A stretch of 64,000 bases of DNA from contig NZ_LN651336.1 in the NCBI RefSeq assembly GCF_000826145.2, positions 167,501-231,500 of the forward strand, in the 5' to 3' direction. The notes under the pieces are model-generated. The model was not told where the DNA came from, did no database searches, and worked only from the letters and a program-made list of their open reading frames with translations. This stretch comes from Sporosarcina koreensis. GTDB taxonomy: Bacteria > Bacillota > Bacilli > Bacillales_A > Planococcaceae. The position numbers and the translations under genes are program-made. Below, piece by piece: positions 1 through 7,777 of the stretch (its first letter is position 1; each line of letters starts with the position of its first letter).

Positions 1-335
1 TCAACCGAATCCGGTCATTCGCACTGTCACTCATCTTCATCGGAGTGATCGTGATGTATATTGGTCTGTTCTTCCGTAAATACGAAATACTCATGCTCCT
101 GTTCATGGTTCTTGGTGTCGTGGCGATTCTGGCAAGTGTTGTCGTCTATGCATGGATCGGGACATTATCCACCCGGGCAGTGCAGATCGTCTGTCCGAAT
201 TGCGGCAGACAGACAAAGATGCTCGGCCGTGTCGATATGTGCGGACATTGCCGCGAACCTTTGACTATGGATCCTTCGCTCGAAGGCAAGGAGTTCGACG
301 AAGTATACAACCGTCCGAAACAAAAGAAGAATTGA
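1..335 (+). CDS. ygzB: YgzB family membrane protein, 5' end cut by the window edge
   Basis: The reading frame is open from base 3 of the window. The residues before the first internal GTG/ATG still match the family (an [14 protein letters not shown]-like stretch), so the true start lies just outside. Two hydrophobic segments are followed by a small zinc-ribbon-like part with CPNC and CGHC pairs and a C-terminal [11 protein letters not shown]-like tail, the hallmark of YgzB proteins of about 117 residues. The function is unknown. In Bacillus it is the convergent neighbour of perR, as here. The stop at 333-335 runs straight into a terminator hairpin now duplicated by an insertion sequence. Confidence 0.9.
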   Translation, partial: NRIRSFALSLIFIGVIVMYIGLFFRKYEILMLLFMVLGVVAILASVVVYAWIGTLSTRAVQIVCPNCGRQTKMLGRVDMCGHCREPLTMDPSLEGKEFDEVYNRPKQKKN

Positions 336-337
336 AA

Positions 338-371
338 AAACACCTATTTCTCCTGAGAGAAATAGGTGTTT
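338..371. repeat. Left copy of a 34-bp duplicated terminator hairpin flanking the insertion sequence
   Basis: The stem ACACCTATTTCTC, loop CTGA and complementary arm form a terminator directly after ygzB. The same 34 bases, AAA through TTT, occur without a mismatch at 2217-2250, on the far side of the element. The flanking A-tract here (336-340) and the T-tract at 2248-2253 are what one ancestral bidirectional terminator between ygzB and perR would have had. I read the pair as an unusually long target-site duplication. Confidence 0.85.
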
Positions 372-457
372 CAGACTGTTGACAAAAGGGTTGGAAATCA
401 AATCGATTTCCAACCCTTTTGGTTTTGAAGTAATAAAATTGCAAGTGATCGAAAGCC

Positions 458-584
458 GTCGATCTCCGTTCCGGGCGGACGCTTTCCGGGGGGGCTTGCC
501 CTCAGCCTCCTCGTCGCTTCGCTCCTGCGGGGTCTTCGCACTGCGCTGATCCCCCAGGAGTCGCCGCCCTGCACTCCGATCAAC
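458..584. repeat. Left GC-rich subterminal inverted repeat of the IS
   Basis: About 127 bp, clearly G+C-richer than the surroundings, containing GCGGACGCTTTCCGGGGGG and GCTGATCCCCCAGGAGTCGC. It matches the reverse complement of 2011-2138 over most of its length, by eye roughly three quarters identical, with long perfect blocks. From memory, similar blocks are dispersed in many Bacillaceae genomes, often next to IS1182-like elements; I cannot confirm this here. Confidence 0.75.
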
Positions 585-594
585 TTGGTGTCCC

Positions 595-1977
595 TCAGGA
601 CACTGAACATGTATGGGCACTTTTGTTACCAGGTGAATTCCATGTCCAGCTGGCAAGTTTCTTCAGATTTTGGGCAGCAAAAGAAAGCATCGCCTGCATG
701 GACAATTTTTTAAGGCCTCTCAAGGCTGTCCATCGCATTCCATGCTTCTCTTTTGCATCCGCAAAGACACGTTCAACCGTCTCTTTCCGCTGCTCATAAA
801 TTTCTTTGATCTCGTAATGGTGTCTCAATTCCTCTGCCATATCCAGATAGTCCTGCCAGATGTGCCGCTGGATGATCTTTTGCTGATTCTTGCTGTTTGT
901 ACATTGATCAATTACCGGACAGCTGGCGCAGGTAGAAGGTGATGAGGCATATTGACGGTAGCCTTCCTTCGTGGTCGTTCGATAAGGTAGGACTTGTCCT
1001 TCAGGACACAGGTAACAATCATAATGCTCATCGTAAACATACTCATGTTTCTTGAAAAATCCCTCTTTCGTCATCGGTCGTTTATAAGGCAAGACGGGTA
1101 AGATCTGATTCTCTAAAAGAAAGTTTGCAATCGCGGGCGTCTTGTAGGCATCATCTGCCGCAACGGCCAGCGGCCGTTTCACCTCATCAATCACCTTCTC
1201 AACAAGCGGTTGTAACATATGGCTGTCGTGAACATTTCCGGGCGTGACGATGCTGGCGAGCACGAATCCCTTTTCATCGGTTGCAGCGTGGAAGGAGTAC
1301 GCAAACTGTTTGGTTCGCTCATCTTTTACGTAATAACCGCTCTCAGGATCAGTCATGGATTCTTTGATCTCTTTGTACTCCTCTTTCTCGAACTTCTCGA
1401 TAGGAAATGGCTTCTTCCCATGATTCTCGCGGTCCAGATTGAGCTCCTCCTGGAGCTTCTGTTCATACGCACGGCTCTCTTTCCGTACCGTCTTCTTCTC
1501 AAATCTCCGTTTGTTGGCACTGGCTTTTACATGGGTTGAATCAATGAAAACGTGATCCGCACTCAGCAAACCACGATCTGCGACTTCCTTGAGCACTCGA
1601 TAGAAAATCTGTTCAAACAGATCAGTATCGGCAAAGCGACGAACATAATTCTTTCCGAACGTCGAGAAATGGGGCACTTCTGTATGAAACCCAAATCCAA
1701 GGAACCACCGATATGCCACGTTGGTCTCGATCTCTTTGATGGTCTGCCGCATGGAACGGATACCGAAGGTATATTGAATGAAAGTCATCTTAATCAAGAC
1801 AACTGGGTCAACGCTTGGCCGTCCTACATCTGAGTACAAGTTCTCAACTAATGGATAGATGAACGAAAAATCAATCGCGGCATCCAGTTTGCGAACCAAA
1901 TGATCTTGCGGAACCAATTGTTCAATCGCCAAGATTTCCATCTGTTCTCGTTCATTGACTTGATTCTTCGTCATCAT
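595..1977 (-). CDS. IS1182-family DDE transposase
   Basis: The 460-residue protein catalyses cut-and-paste movement of the element. Reading from the ATG behind GAGGTG, the catalytic acids are probably D146 (FIDSTH), D275 (AADDAYK) and E402 (ETVERVFADAKEKHG). An N-terminal DUF772-like domain includes the VGRPSVDPVVLIKM motif. Before the last catalytic residue lies a Cys cluster (CYLCPEG, CASC, C), as in many IS1182/IS5-like transposases. The frame is full-length without frameshift, so the enzyme may be active. The open frame extends three codons upstream to a GTG, but GAGGTG is the ribosome site and overlaps that codon. Confidence 0.92.
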   Translation of the reverse strand: MMTKNQVNEREQMEILAIEQLVPQDHLVRKLDAAIDFSFIYPLVENLYSDVGRPSVDPVVLIKMTFIQYTFGIRSMRQTIKEIETNVAYRWFLGFGFHTEVPHFSTFGKNYVRRFADTDLFEQIFYRVLKEVADRGLLSADHVFIDSTHVKASANKRRFEKKTVRKESRAYEQKLQEELNLDRENHGKKPFPIEKFEKEEYKEIKESMTDPESGYYVKDERTKQFAYSFHAATDEKGFVLASIVTPGNVHDSHMLQPLVEKVIDEVKRPLAVAADDAYKTPAIANFLLENQILPVLPYKRPMTKEGFFKKHEYVYDEHYDCYLCPEGQVLPYRTTTKEGYRQYASSPSTCASCPVIDQCTNSKNQQKIIQRHIWQDYLDMAEELRHHYEIKEIYEQRKETVERVFADAKEKHGMRWTALRGLKKLSMQAMLSFAAQNLKKLASWTWNSPGNKSAHTCSVS

Positions 1978-2010
1978 ATCCATCACCTCATCTAGTTATA
2001 AGAGACATTT

Positions 2011-2138
2011 GTTGATTGGAGAGGAGAGCGGCGACTCCTGGGGGATCAGCACGAGCTGAAGACCCTGGACGGAGCGAAGCGGAGGAAGCGGCTGAAGCCG
2101 TGCCCCCCGGAAAGCGTCCGCTCGCAGCGGAAATCAAC
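2011..2138. repeat. Right GC-rich subterminal inverted repeat of the IS
   Basis: This is the partner of 458-584 in inverted orientation. It holds GGCGACTCCTGGGGGATCAGC and CCCCCCGGAAAGCGTCCGC, lying between the transposase start and the terminal repeat. It could fold into a long structure in either strand and may shield the transposase from outside transcription; that role is inference. Confidence 0.75.
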
Positions 2139-2216
2139 AGGTTCAGTGTTGATTCCATTGTAAAAGAAAAAAGACTGCAGGCAAACTCCCAATCGAGAGA
2201 GTTTGTCTACAGTCTG

Positions 2217-2250
2217 AAACACCTATTTCTCCTGAGAGAAATAGGTGTTT
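2217..2250. repeat. Right copy of the 34-bp duplicated terminator hairpin
   Basis: Identical to 338-371. Read on the minus strand it lies directly after the perR stop and is followed by its T-tract, so it serves as the perR terminator. Confidence 0.85.
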
Positions 2251-2252
2251 TT

Positions 2253-2702
2253 TCAATTAGCTTTAGTGGCGCGGCCTTGTTCTTGACACGCAGGACAGAC
2301 ACCGTACACTTCCAAGCGGTGGGAATTCACTTTGAATCCTGTCACATGGGACGCAAGCCTTTCCACTTCTTCCAATCCGGGATGATGAAAATCGACAATG
2401 CTTCCACATTCGTCACAGATGATGTGGTAATGATCGTGTGTCACGAAGTCGAATCTGCTTGAAGCATCTCCGAAGGTCAGCTCTTTGACGAGCCCCGCAT
2501 TCCTGAATACACGCAGATTGTTATAGACTGTCGCTACACTCATATTCGGAAAATCCTGTTCGAGTGCTTTATAGATTTCATCCGCCGTCGGGTGGGTTTC
2601 AGAAGAAATGAGGAATTCCAAAATAGCGTGGCGCTGAGGAGTGATCCGCACACCGCTCTCTTTCAATGTGACAAGCGCATTTTTCAGCATTGCACCTGGC
2701 AT
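2253..2702 (-). CDS. perR: Peroxide-sensing repressor PerR (Fur family)
   Basis: A 149-residue Fe/Mn-dependent repressor of oxidative-stress genes. Starting at the ATG behind AGAGGTG, residue numbering matches B. subtilis PerR exactly for the regulatory metal site (H37, D85, H91, H93, D104) and the structural zinc cysteines (C96, C99, C136, C139). This agreement supports the start over a GTG three codons upstream. Peroxide would oxidise H37 or H91 and release DNA. The winged helix contains TPQRHAIL and [15 protein letters not shown] perfect PerR box sits in its promoter, so it is autoregulated. It ends in a terminator that now flanks an insertion sequence. Confidence 0.97.
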   Translation of the reverse strand: MPGAMLKNALVTLKESGVRITPQRHAILEFLISSETHPTADEIYKALEQDFPNMSVATVYNNLRVFRNAGLVKELTFGDASSRFDFVTHDHYHIICDECGSIVDFHHPGLEEVERLASHVTGFKVNSHRLEVYGVCPACQEQGRATKAN

Positions 2703-2733
2703 GACGAACACCTCTATTCCGTAAAGATTACTT

Positions 2734-2781
2734 AATTATAATGATTATAATTAGTTTACTGAATTTGTGGTGTCCTGTCAA
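2734..2781 (-). promoter_or_regulatory. perR promoter with a perfect PerR box
   Basis: On the minus strand TTGACA (2776-2781), a 17-base spacer and TAAACT (2753-2758) make a strong sigma-A promoter. Three bases further, 2736-2750 reads TTATAATGATTATAA, a perfect 7-1-7 PerR box, so bound PerR would cover the transcription start. The box even extends to a 19-bp palindrome. Confidence 0.9.
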
Positions 2782-2816
2782 CAATTGTGATTACCGGCGA
2801 GCGCGTCTCTTGCGGG

Positions 2817-3761
2817 TCAATAGCCGCGATCCGGTTCAACGATATTCTTGTAAGAACCTTCCGATGATAACCATACGCGCAAATTCTCTTTGAAGATTTC
2901 CAGAGCCCGTTCCACATACTTTGCCGATAGTGCAGAGACATGAGGCGAGACCGTACAGTTCTCAAGCTTCCAGAGCGGATTCGTCTCCGGCAGCGGCTCC
3001 TGCTCGAATACATCAAGGACAGCTTGTGCGATCTCCTTGTTCTTCAGGGCTTCTATAATGACTTCTTCCTTCACCAGGTCTCCTCTGCCGAAGTTCAAGA
3101 AGACAGCGGTGTTCTTCATGCGTTTGAAATGCTCTTCGTTCAGGAGCCAGCGGGTTTCCGGAGTGCTCGGCAGGACGGAAATCACATAATCCGCTTCCGG
3201 CAGATGCTCGTCGATGCAGTCGAACGAAATGTCTTCGTGCATGCCATCATGCGTGCTGCCTGATCTGCTGCATCCGATTGTACGGACGCCGAACGCCTGC
3301 AGCAGCCTGCCGATTTCCCCGCCGATCGAGCCGGGACCGAGTATGAGGGCTGTGGAGCCTTTCAGTTCGCCAGACTTCACTTTTTCCCATACTTTCTGCT
3401 TCTGCTGTTCCCTCAGCTGAGGGAGCGCGCGTTTCAAAGATAGAATGTGGGCAAGAACGGTTTCGGCCATCGGGGTTTTATGGATTCCGCTGGAATTCGT
3501 GACGAGGATGTCCCGCTCTCCCAGCTCTTTAAGCGGCAGCTGGTCCACACCGGCTGACGCGACCATGACCCACTTCAAATCCGGCAGTCCGCCGAGCGAA
3601 GCGGCATCCAGATCAGAACCGTAAGTTACCAGAATGTCGGGGTGTTTCCGCTCGGCATTCTCCATAGTACCTGAAAAGTCGAATTCAGCTTCACTGAATT
3701 CCTTTTCCAGCTCATTGCGGAATTGTTCTTTGATAGGGAACGTGAACAGTACTTTCGGCAT
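2817..3761 (-). CDS. D-2-hydroxyacid dehydrogenase family protein
   Basis: 314 residues, an NAD(P)-dependent oxidoreductase of the phosphoglycerate/glyoxylate/hydroxypyruvate reductase superfamily; substrate unknown. The Rossmann fingerprint GPGSIG is near residue 140. The catalytic Arg-Glu-His triad is visible as NFGRGDLV, DVFEQEP and SPHVSALS. Its ATG overlaps the stop of the upstream peroxiredoxin gene (ATGA at 3761-3763), so the two are translationally coupled and belong to one operon. In B. subtilis no such gene separates ygaF from perR, so this is a lineage-specific insertion into the oxidative-stress block. A link to oxidative stress is inferred from position only. Confidence 0.88.
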   Translation of the reverse strand: MPKVLFTFPIKEQFRNELEKEFSEAEFDFSGTMENAERKHPDILVTYGSDLDAASLGGLPDLKWVMVASAGVDQLPLKELGERDILVTNSSGIHKTPMAETVLAHILSLKRALPQLREQQKQKVWEKVKSGELKGSTALILGPGSIGGEIGRLLQAFGVRTIGCSRSGSTHDGMHEDISFDCIDEHLPEADYVISVLPSTPETRWLLNEEHFKRMKNTAVFLNFGRGDLVKEEVIIEALKNKEIAQAVLDVFEQEPLPETNPLWKLENCTVSPHVSALSAKYVERALEIFKENLRVWLSSEGSYKNIVEPDRGY

Positions 3762-4252
3762 CAGCCCTCTCCCCCTACTTCGTCTGTCAGCTGAAGGAGT
3801 GCACGATACACGTCATCCGTATGACCGTCCACCTTCACTTTCCGCCACTCTTTGACAATGGTGCCCGTCGGGTCGATGAGGAATGTCGAGCGTTCCACGC
3901 CCATATACTCTTTGCCGAACGATTTTTTCAGCTTCCATACCCCGTATTGCTCCGCTGCTGTATGATCCGGGTCGGCCAGCAGTGAAAACGGCAGATTATA
4001 CTTGTTGCTGAACTTCAAATGGGATTCTTCCCCGTCCGGACTGACACCGAGGATCACTGCATTGATGTCTTCGAAATCGGAGTGGCTTTCACTGAACGAC
4101 TGGGCTTCGAGTGTACACCCAGGCGTTGCATCTTTCGGGTAGAAATAAAGGATTACATATTTCTCACCAGCGAAATCGGAAAGTGAAACTGTTTCGCCGC
4201 GTTCGTTCCGTAAAGAGAATTCAGGCGCATGCATGCCTTCCATTGACGACAT
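3761..4252 (-). CDS. bcp: Thioredoxin-dependent peroxiredoxin of the BCP/PrxQ type
   Basis: 163 residues. It reduces hydrogen and organic peroxides in the cytoplasm using thioredoxin or another thiol donor. The peroxidatic cysteine is C46 in YPKDATPGCT. The position of the usual BCP resolving cysteine five residues on is glutamine (Q51), and no other cysteine exists in the protein, so it must work as a one-cysteine enzyme with an external thiol. The start is the ATG eight bases after GGAGG; an upstream in-frame ATG lies before that ribosome site. It is orthologous by position to B. subtilis YgaF. Confidence 0.93.
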   Translation of the reverse strand: MSSMEGMHAPEFSLRNERGETVSLSDFAGEKYVILYFYPKDATPGCTLEAQSFSESHSDFEDINAVILGVSPDGEESHLKFSNKYNLPFSLLADPDHTAAEQYGVWKLKKSFGKEYMGVERSTFLIDPTGTIVKEWRKVKVDGHTDDVYRALLQLTDEVGGEG

Positions 4253-4318
4253 AAAACATTCCTCCAATCAGTTTCTTTCCATTAATAGTATCGGACTACT
4301 CCGTCTTTTTCAATTCCT

Positions 4319-4347
4319 TTGGTGTTTGCTTTGTTTTTAGGTAGAAT
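4319..4347 (+). promoter_or_regulatory. Putative sigma-A promoter of the hemL paralogue
   Basis: TTGGTG (4319-4324), a 17-base spacer and TAGAAT (4342-4347), 33 bases before the start codon. No operator was recognised. Confidence 0.55.
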
Positions 4348-4379
4348 AGTGAAGAACTGATTTGAACGGAGGAATTATT

Positions 4380-5669
4380 ATGGAAAGATCGAATTCAGAA
4401 GCAATCTATGCACAGGCGTGCGAGCATATTGTAGGAGGCGTCAACAGCCCGTCCCGCGGTTACAAAGCGGTCGGCGGCGGAGCACCTGCTGTGATGGCGC
4501 GTGCGGAAGGCCCTTACTTCTGGGATGTGGACGGCAATAAGTATATCGATTACTTAGGCGCCTACGGACCGATTATCACCGGCCATGCCCACCCGCACAT
4601 TACGGCAGCCATCACGAAGGCTGCTGAAAATGGCGTATTGTACGGGACACCGACCGAGCACGAAGTGAAATTCGCCAAGATGCTGAAGGACGCGATTCCG
4701 GGGATCGATAAAATACGGTTCGTGAATTCCGGAACGGAAGCAGTCATGACGACAATCCGTGTATCTCGCGCCTATACCGGCCGCACGAAGATCATGAAAT
4801 TCGCAGGCTGCTATCACGGCCATTCCGATCTCGTGCTGGTTGCGGCAGGTTCCGGTCCGGCCACATTGGGTACTCCGGATTCCGCCGGTGTTCCGAAGAC
4901 GATCGCTGAAGAAGTGATCACGATTCCTTTCAACGATCCGGAAAGTTTCAAAGCAGCAATGGACCGCTGGGGGGATGAAATCGCATGCATCCTCGTGGAA
5001 CCGATCGTCGGCAATTTCGGTATCGTCGAGCCTCAGGAAGGATTCCTGCCGCTCGTACATGAGATCGCCAAGGAAAAAGGGGCTCTCATCGTTTACGATG
5101 AAGTGATTACGGCATTCCGCTTCCACTATGGTTCAGCGGCTGAACTGCTCGGACTCCAGCCGGATCTGATGGCGATGGGCAAGATCATCGGAGGCGGCCT
5201 GCCGATTGGCGCATACGGCGGCAGAAGTGAGATCATGGATAACGTGGCGCCGCTCGGTCCTGCATACCAGGCGGGCACGATGGCAGGAAATCCTGCATCG
5301 ATGCTGTCCGGGATTGCCTGCCTGGAAGTGCTGCAGACAGAAGGCCTGTACTCGGAACTCGACCGCCTCGGGGCCCTCTTGGAGGATGGGATTCTCGAAG
5401 CTGCCGGAAAGCACGGCGTTCCAATCACCATCAACCGGAAAGGCGGCGCACTGACCGTGTTCTTCACGGACGAAACGATCGTCAATTACGATCAGGCGGA
5501 AGCGACGGACGGAGAGCGGTTCGGTAAGTTCTTCAAACTGATGCTGGCACAGGGTGTCAACCTGGCGCCTTCCAAATATGAAGCTTGGTTCATCACGTCA
5601 GCACATACGGAAAAAGATATCCAGGATACTCTGGAAGCTGTCGATTCTGCGTTCTCACAATTGCTGTAA
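4380..5669 (+). CDS. hemL: Glutamate-1-semialdehyde 2,1-aminomutase (GsaB-type paralogue)
   Basis: 429 residues. A PLP enzyme converting glutamate-1-semialdehyde to 5-aminolevulinate in the C5 tetrapyrrole pathway. The PLP lysine is K268 in [37 protein letters not shown] and YDEVITAFR are the expected cofactor and substrate motifs. The start is the ATG behind GGAGG. In Bacillus this chromosomal position holds gsaB, a second copy beside the hemL of the heme operon. That makes this the likely paralogue rather than the operon gene, though the operon is not in view. Confidence 0.93.
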   Translation: MERSNSEAIYAQACEHIVGGVNSPSRGYKAVGGGAPAVMARAEGPYFWDVDGNKYIDYLGAYGPIITGHAHPHITAAITKAAENGVLYGTPTEHEVKFAKMLKDAIPGIDKIRFVNSGTEAVMTTIRVSRAYTGRTKIMKFAGCYHGHSDLVLVAAGSGPATLGTPDSAGVPKTIAEEVITIPFNDPESFKAAMDRWGDEIACILVEPIVGNFGIVEPQEGFLPLVHEIAKEKGALIVYDEVITAFRFHYGSAAELLGLQPDLMAMGKIIGGGLPIGAYGGRSEIMDNVAPLGPAYQAGTMAGNPASMLSGIACLEVLQTEGLYSELDRLGALLEDGILEAAGKHGVPITINRKGGALTVFFTDETIVNYDQAEATDGERFGKFFKLMLAQGVNLAPSKYEAWFITSAHTEKDIQDTLEAVDSAFSQLL

Positions 5670-5742
5670 TCGAGCTGTTGACCCATACCGGAATTTATTG
5701 TAAAGTAGCGCAAAAGAGACCGCGAAAGAGAGGAAGACAGAT

Positions 5743-6828
5743 ATGAAACTTGGTGCCCGCAGTTTGAAGACGGGTATTGCCATTGTCTTCGCATTGTTCC
5801 TTGCGCAAGTGTTCCATCTGCCCAATCCTGTGTTTGCAGGGATTGCAGCGATTTTCGCCATCCAGCCGACGATTTACAGATCATACAAATCAGTTGTGGA
5901 GCGGATACAAGGTAACCTGATCGGCGGAACGGTAGCTGTTTTGTTTGTATTGATGTTCGGTCATCACTTGATGATTGTCGGATTGGCAGCCGTGATCGTC
6001 ATTCTGATCATGCTGAAGCTCGGACTTGAAAAATCGATTGGATTGGCGCTCGTGACAACGATCGCTATTATGGAAATCAAAGGCGATGGGTTTCTGTTAT
6101 ATGCTGGCCTTCGGATACTCTCTATTACAATAGGCGTCTTGGCAGCCTTCCTGGTCAATCTGGTGTTTGTGCCGCCGAAATATGAAGTGAAGCTGTTCCA
6201 GTCCATCCACCAGGTGCAGGATGAGATCATCCGGTGGATCCGGCTGACCAGCCGCCAGGCGTCCGATTTTCTGGCAACGAAGAATGTCATCGAGAACTCA
6301 CGTGATCAGCTGACGACAATCGATCAGCTGTATGCCCTGTATAAGGAAGAACGGTACTACCTGAAAAAGAACCAGTATGCCAAAGCGCGCAAACTGGTGA
6401 TCTACCGACAGATGATCGTCGCTTCCAATGCGAGTCTCCAAGTCCTCCGTAAATTGTTCATGCACGAGAGCGAACTGGCTGCACTGCCGGACCATTTCAA
6501 GATGATGGTGCAGGAGCGTCTGGATGCTTTGCTCACCTATCATGAGCAGCTGCACTTGAAATTTGTCGGTAAGTTGAAATCGGATCAGCTGTCGACCGGA
6601 TTGCATGACGAATACATTCACCGGCAGGAAGTCATGGATATCTTCTTGAAAGAAATCGCTCTTTCGAAAGAGGAGAATGAGGAGTTTTCGACATATTATC
6701 TGTTGCATATCCTGTCTTCCATCTTGAACTACGAAGAACAGCTGGAGCACCTCGACAGTCTGGTCGTCAGCTACCAGCGCCGTTATGAGAGTGAAGCCAA
6801 TACGCAATTCGAAGATGAAATCTATTAA
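5743..6828 (+). CDS. FUSC/aromatic acid exporter family membrane protein (YgaE-like)
   Basis: 361 residues. The N-terminal 150 residues form about five to six membrane helices with the family signature around FAIQPTIYRSYKSVVERIQGNLIGG. The rest is a long soluble, helix-rich cytoplasmic domain (QVQDEIIRWIRLTSRQASDF onward). Proteins of this ArAE_1 type are annotated as aromatic acid exporters by homology to E. coli AaeB, but no substrate is known for the Bacillus members. The ribosome site is AGAGAGGAAG. It is followed by a strong bidirectional terminator. In B. subtilis a gene of this type (ygaE) also lies beside gsaB. Confidence 0.8.
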   Translation: MKLGARSLKTGIAIVFALFLAQVFHLPNPVFAGIAAIFAIQPTIYRSYKSVVERIQGNLIGGTVAVLFVLMFGHHLMIVGLAAVIVILIMLKLGLEKSIGLALVTTIAIMEIKGDGFLLYAGLRILSITIGVLAAFLVNLVFVPPKYEVKLFQSIHQVQDEIIRWIRLTSRQASDFLATKNVIENSRDQLTTIDQLYALYKEERYYLKKNQYAKARKLVIYRQMIVASNASLQVLRKLFMHESELAALPDHFKMMVQERLDALLTYHEQLHLKFVGKLKSDQLSTGLHDEYIHRQEVMDIFLKEIALSKEENEEFSTYYLLHILSSILNYEEQLEHLDSLVVSYQRRYESEANTQFEDEIY

Positions 6829-6862
6829 AAGAGCTGCCCCGGCGAAGGGCAGCTCTTTTTTG
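6829..6862. terminator. Bidirectional terminator between the FUSC gene and the peptide ABC operon
   Basis: AAAAGAGCTGCCC, a short loop, and GGGCAGCTCTTTTTT. The A-tract and T-tract on both sides suit it to end both convergent transcripts. Confidence 0.9.
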
Positions 6863-6863
6863 T

Positions 6864-7760
6864 TCAGCTTTTCATTTTCGGGTCGAGTGCATCCCGCAGT
6901 CCGTCACCCATCAAGTTGAACCCGAGGACCGTCAGCATGATGGCGAGACCCGGAAAGATCATTGTCCACGGTGCGGATTGCAGATAATCCCGTGAATCAG
7001 CAAGCATTTTGCCCCACTCCGGTGAAGGTGCTTTCGCTCCAAGCCCGAGGAAACCGAGCGCAGCCGCTTCCAGGATAGCCGTTGCAACAGCGAGTGTACC
7101 CTGGACGATGACAGGTGCCATGGAGTTCGGCAGGATGTGCGAGAACAGGATACGCGCATCCTTCATGCCGATCGCTTTGGCGGAGGTGATGTATTCATCC
7201 TCCTTGATGCTCAGCACTTTCGATCGGATCAGCCGGCCGAAATTCGGCACGTTGATGGTCGCGATGGCAATCAGTGCATTCTGCAGGCTCGGTCCGAGTA
7301 CGGCGACAATGGCAATCGCCAGCAGGATCGAAGGAAATGCGAGCATGATATCGAAGATCCGGGAGATGATCACATCCACCCAGCGGCCATAATAGCCGGC
7401 AATGATGCCGAGTATACTTCCGACAACAACGGAACCGATGACCGAGAAGAACCCGACCGCGAGAGAAATCCGGGCGCCGTGCATAATACGGGAGAAGATA
7501 TCTCTGCCGAAATCATCCGTACCGAACCAATACTCCGCTGATGGCGCATGCAGACGGTCAGCCATGTTCTGTTCGTTTATGCCCTGCGGAGCGATGAATG
7601 GCGCAAGAAGTGCCATCAGGATGAAAAAGATGACAACCGCCATTCCGACAACCGCCACTTTACTCTTCCGGAAACTCCGCCATGCATCCCGCCACGGACC
7701 GGACTCTTTTTCAATCTTCGCTTCTGCGATGCCATCAATCTTCGGTGACAATTCAGACAT
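6864..7760 (-). CDS. appC: Peptide ABC transporter permease, OppC/DppC/AppC type
   Basis: 298 residues, last gene of the five-gene peptide import operon. It forms the membrane channel with the AppB-type partner. An N-terminal cytoplasmic tail precedes one membrane helix, a periplasm-facing stretch with FGTDDFGRDIFSR (typical of OppC), and five further helices. The EAA loop that touches the ATPases is near ITSAKAIGMKDARILFSHILPN. The start is the ATG behind GGGAGGAGG, seventeen bases after the stop of the upstream permease. Confidence 0.92.
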   Translation of the reverse strand: MSELSPKIDGIAEAKIEKESGPWRDAWRSFRKSKVAVVGMAVVIFFILMALLAPFIAPQGINEQNMADRLHAPSAEYWFGTDDFGRDIFSRIMHGARISLAVGFFSVIGSVVVGSILGIIAGYYGRWVDVIISRIFDIMLAFPSILLAIAIVAVLGPSLQNALIAIATINVPNFGRLIRSKVLSIKEDEYITSAKAIGMKDARILFSHILPNSMAPVIVQGTLAVATAILEAAALGFLGLGAKAPSPEWGKMLADSRDYLQSAPWTMIFPGLAIMLTVLGFNLMGDGLRDALDPKMKS

Positions 7761-7777
7761 GTTGTATTCCTCCTCCC

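Larger units (their letters stand above)
372..2216. mobile_element. Complete IS1182-type insertion sequence, about 1845 bp
   Basis: The element is bounded by 15-bp imperfect terminal inverted repeats: CAGACTGTTGACAAA at 372-386 and its complement at 2202-2216, with one mismatch. Both touch the 34-bp direct duplications. It carries one intact transposase on the minus strand. Inside each end is a hairpin (around 385-422 and 2171-2215) and a longer GC-rich inverted repeat. It sits between the convergent ygzB and perR, so it breaks no gene and each neighbour keeps a terminator. The intact reading frame and perfect duplication suggest a recent insertion. Confidence 0.85.

Noticed and set aside
372-2216. 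A composite transposon or genomic island
   Set aside because: Only one transposase with matched ends is present and flanking gene order is the ordinary Bacillales order.
4554-5485. Several long minus-strand frames opposite hemL
   Set aside because: These are shadows of a highly conserved PLP enzyme in a G+C-rich gene; they carry no motifs or ribosome sites.
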